In this document: positions 12,923-13,433 of the stretch, piece after piece
Position numbering within the stretch: position 1 is the first letter of the stretch
How the letters are laid out: the number at the start of each line of letters is the position of its first letter
Assembly (NCBI GenBank): GCA_002420105.1
Contig: DIHJ01000070.1
Span: forward strand, 7,735 to 21,167
Direction: 5' to 3'
Origin: Nitrospira sp. UBA5699
GTDB lineage: Bacteria > Nitrospirota > Nitrospiria > Nitrospirales > Nitrospiraceae
DNA: 13,433 nucleotides
The notes under the pieces: model-generated
Seen by the model: the letters and a program-made list of their open reading frames with translations, nothing else
Told to the model about the DNA's origin: nothing
The model's database searches: none
Translations under genes and position numbers: made by a program

Positions 12923-13433
12923 TCAGTTCAACGAATGGAGATAGGCCACGATCGCGTCCAGCTCCGGGTCGCTGAACCCGAACGTCGGCATGAACGTGCC
13001 GGGTTTGACCTTCTGTGTGTCCTGCAACCAGCGGCGCTCCCACTCGGGGCGGATCTTGCGACCGACATGAGTCAATTCAGGGTAGCCCGACACACCGCCC
13101 TCGCCGATGGTGTGGCAGGCGCGGCAATCGTAGGCTTGAACGAGGGCTTCGCCTTTCTCGATCTCCGAGGCCTTGGCTTGCAGAATCTTCTCTTTCGGAA
13201 CGTCGCGCTTCAAACCGAGCAAGAAGGCGACCACATCCGCCACCTCCTGTTCCGATTTCCACTCCGGCCGGGGCATCGGGCTTTCGGGAAACGGTTCAGA
13301 CGGGTCGTAAATAAAGTTCGTCAACCATTCTGCAGACCGGCGAAGCCCGACCTGAGCCAGATCCGGCCCCTGGCTGCCTCCCTGACCGCGGATGCTGTGA
13401 CAATTCAAGCATTCATGTTTCTTGAACAGCTCC
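12923..13433 (-). CDS. Dihaem cytochrome c, partial (N-terminus beyond window)
   Basis: The frame is open to the right edge, so the start is missing; about 170 codons are visible, beginning ELFKKHECLNCHS. There are two haem sites, C-L-N-C-H at the start (13385-13399) and C-R-A-C-H about 90 residues later. Each is followed by a likely axial Met, in ESPMPRP and GTFMPTF, giving two class I cytochrome c domains in tandem (GPDLAQVG... and PELTHVG...). Each domain ends with a typical helix, VADVVAFLLGL and LDAIVAYLHSL. Such dihaem proteins act as electron carriers or as the cytochrome subunit of a bc-type or oxidoreductase complex. Upstream sequence would tell whether it is free, lipid-anchored or fused to a membrane domain. 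It is the first visible gene of the minus-strand redox cluster, 57 bases before the next cytochrome. Confidence 0.92.
   Translation of the reverse strand, partial: ELFKKHECLNCHSIRGQGGSQGPDLAQVGLRRSAEWLTNFIYDPSEPFPESPMPRPEWKSEQEVADVVAFLLGLKRDVPKEKILQAKASEIEKGEALVQAYDCRACHTIGEGGVSGYPELTHVGRKIRPEWERRWLQDTQKVKPGTFMPTFGFSDPELDAIVAYLHSLN

Overview
The window is GC-rich, densely coded DNA from a Gram-negative-type bacterium: it has Sec, Tat and lipoprotein signals, outer-membrane beta-barrels and periplasmic c-type cytochromes. The mix of SoxYZ-like proteins, many monohaem and dihaem cytochromes c, YVTN and Ycf48-like propellers, an alginate-export-type porin and a DUF2934 protein resembles Nitrospira (Nitrospirota). 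That is inference from gene content; no rRNA or other phylogenetic marker is present.

Left part, all minus strand. A PAP2-family phosphatase (451-1389) is followed 13 bases later by a secreted or outer-membrane protein cut by the left edge (1-437). A 490-base stretch (1390-1879) holds only small palindromes and a doubtful 17-codon ORF. Next come a DUF2934 protein (1880-2089) and, upstream of it, a full-length GH15 glucoamylase-type enzyme (2203-4209). Then a likely operon, read right to left: a small lipoprotein (6312-6545), a TVP38/TMEM64 (VTT) membrane protein (5441-6280) and an EamA/DMT transporter (4478-5368).

Middle. The only plus-strand gene is an outer-membrane alginate-export-like barrel with an N-terminal coiled coil (6790-8619). 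A 160-bp MITE-like element (8620-8779) is inserted exactly at its stop codon. The element has 15-bp inverted repeats and lies between two CTAG copies, the left of which supplies the TAG stop.

Right part, all minus strand and tightly packed, read from 13433 down: dihaem cytochrome c (partial), monohaem cytochrome c, SoxY-like, SoxZ-like, second monohaem cytochrome c, seven-bladed YVTN propeller, seven-bladed Ycf48-like lipoprotein, and a 41-residue Cys/Met-rich membrane miniprotein. Gaps are about 60 bases or less, with one ATGA overlap and one abutting stop/start. Every complete product has, or plausibly has, an export signal or membrane segment. The most economical reading is a periplasmic redox module in which a SoxYZ-type carrier hands a cysteine-bound substrate, or its electrons, to cytochromes c, with the propellers as scaffold or assembly factors. 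The thiosulfate-oxidation enzymes SoxAX, SoxB and SoxCD are absent from the window, so the carrier's substrate is open. This cluster is the most interesting part of the window.
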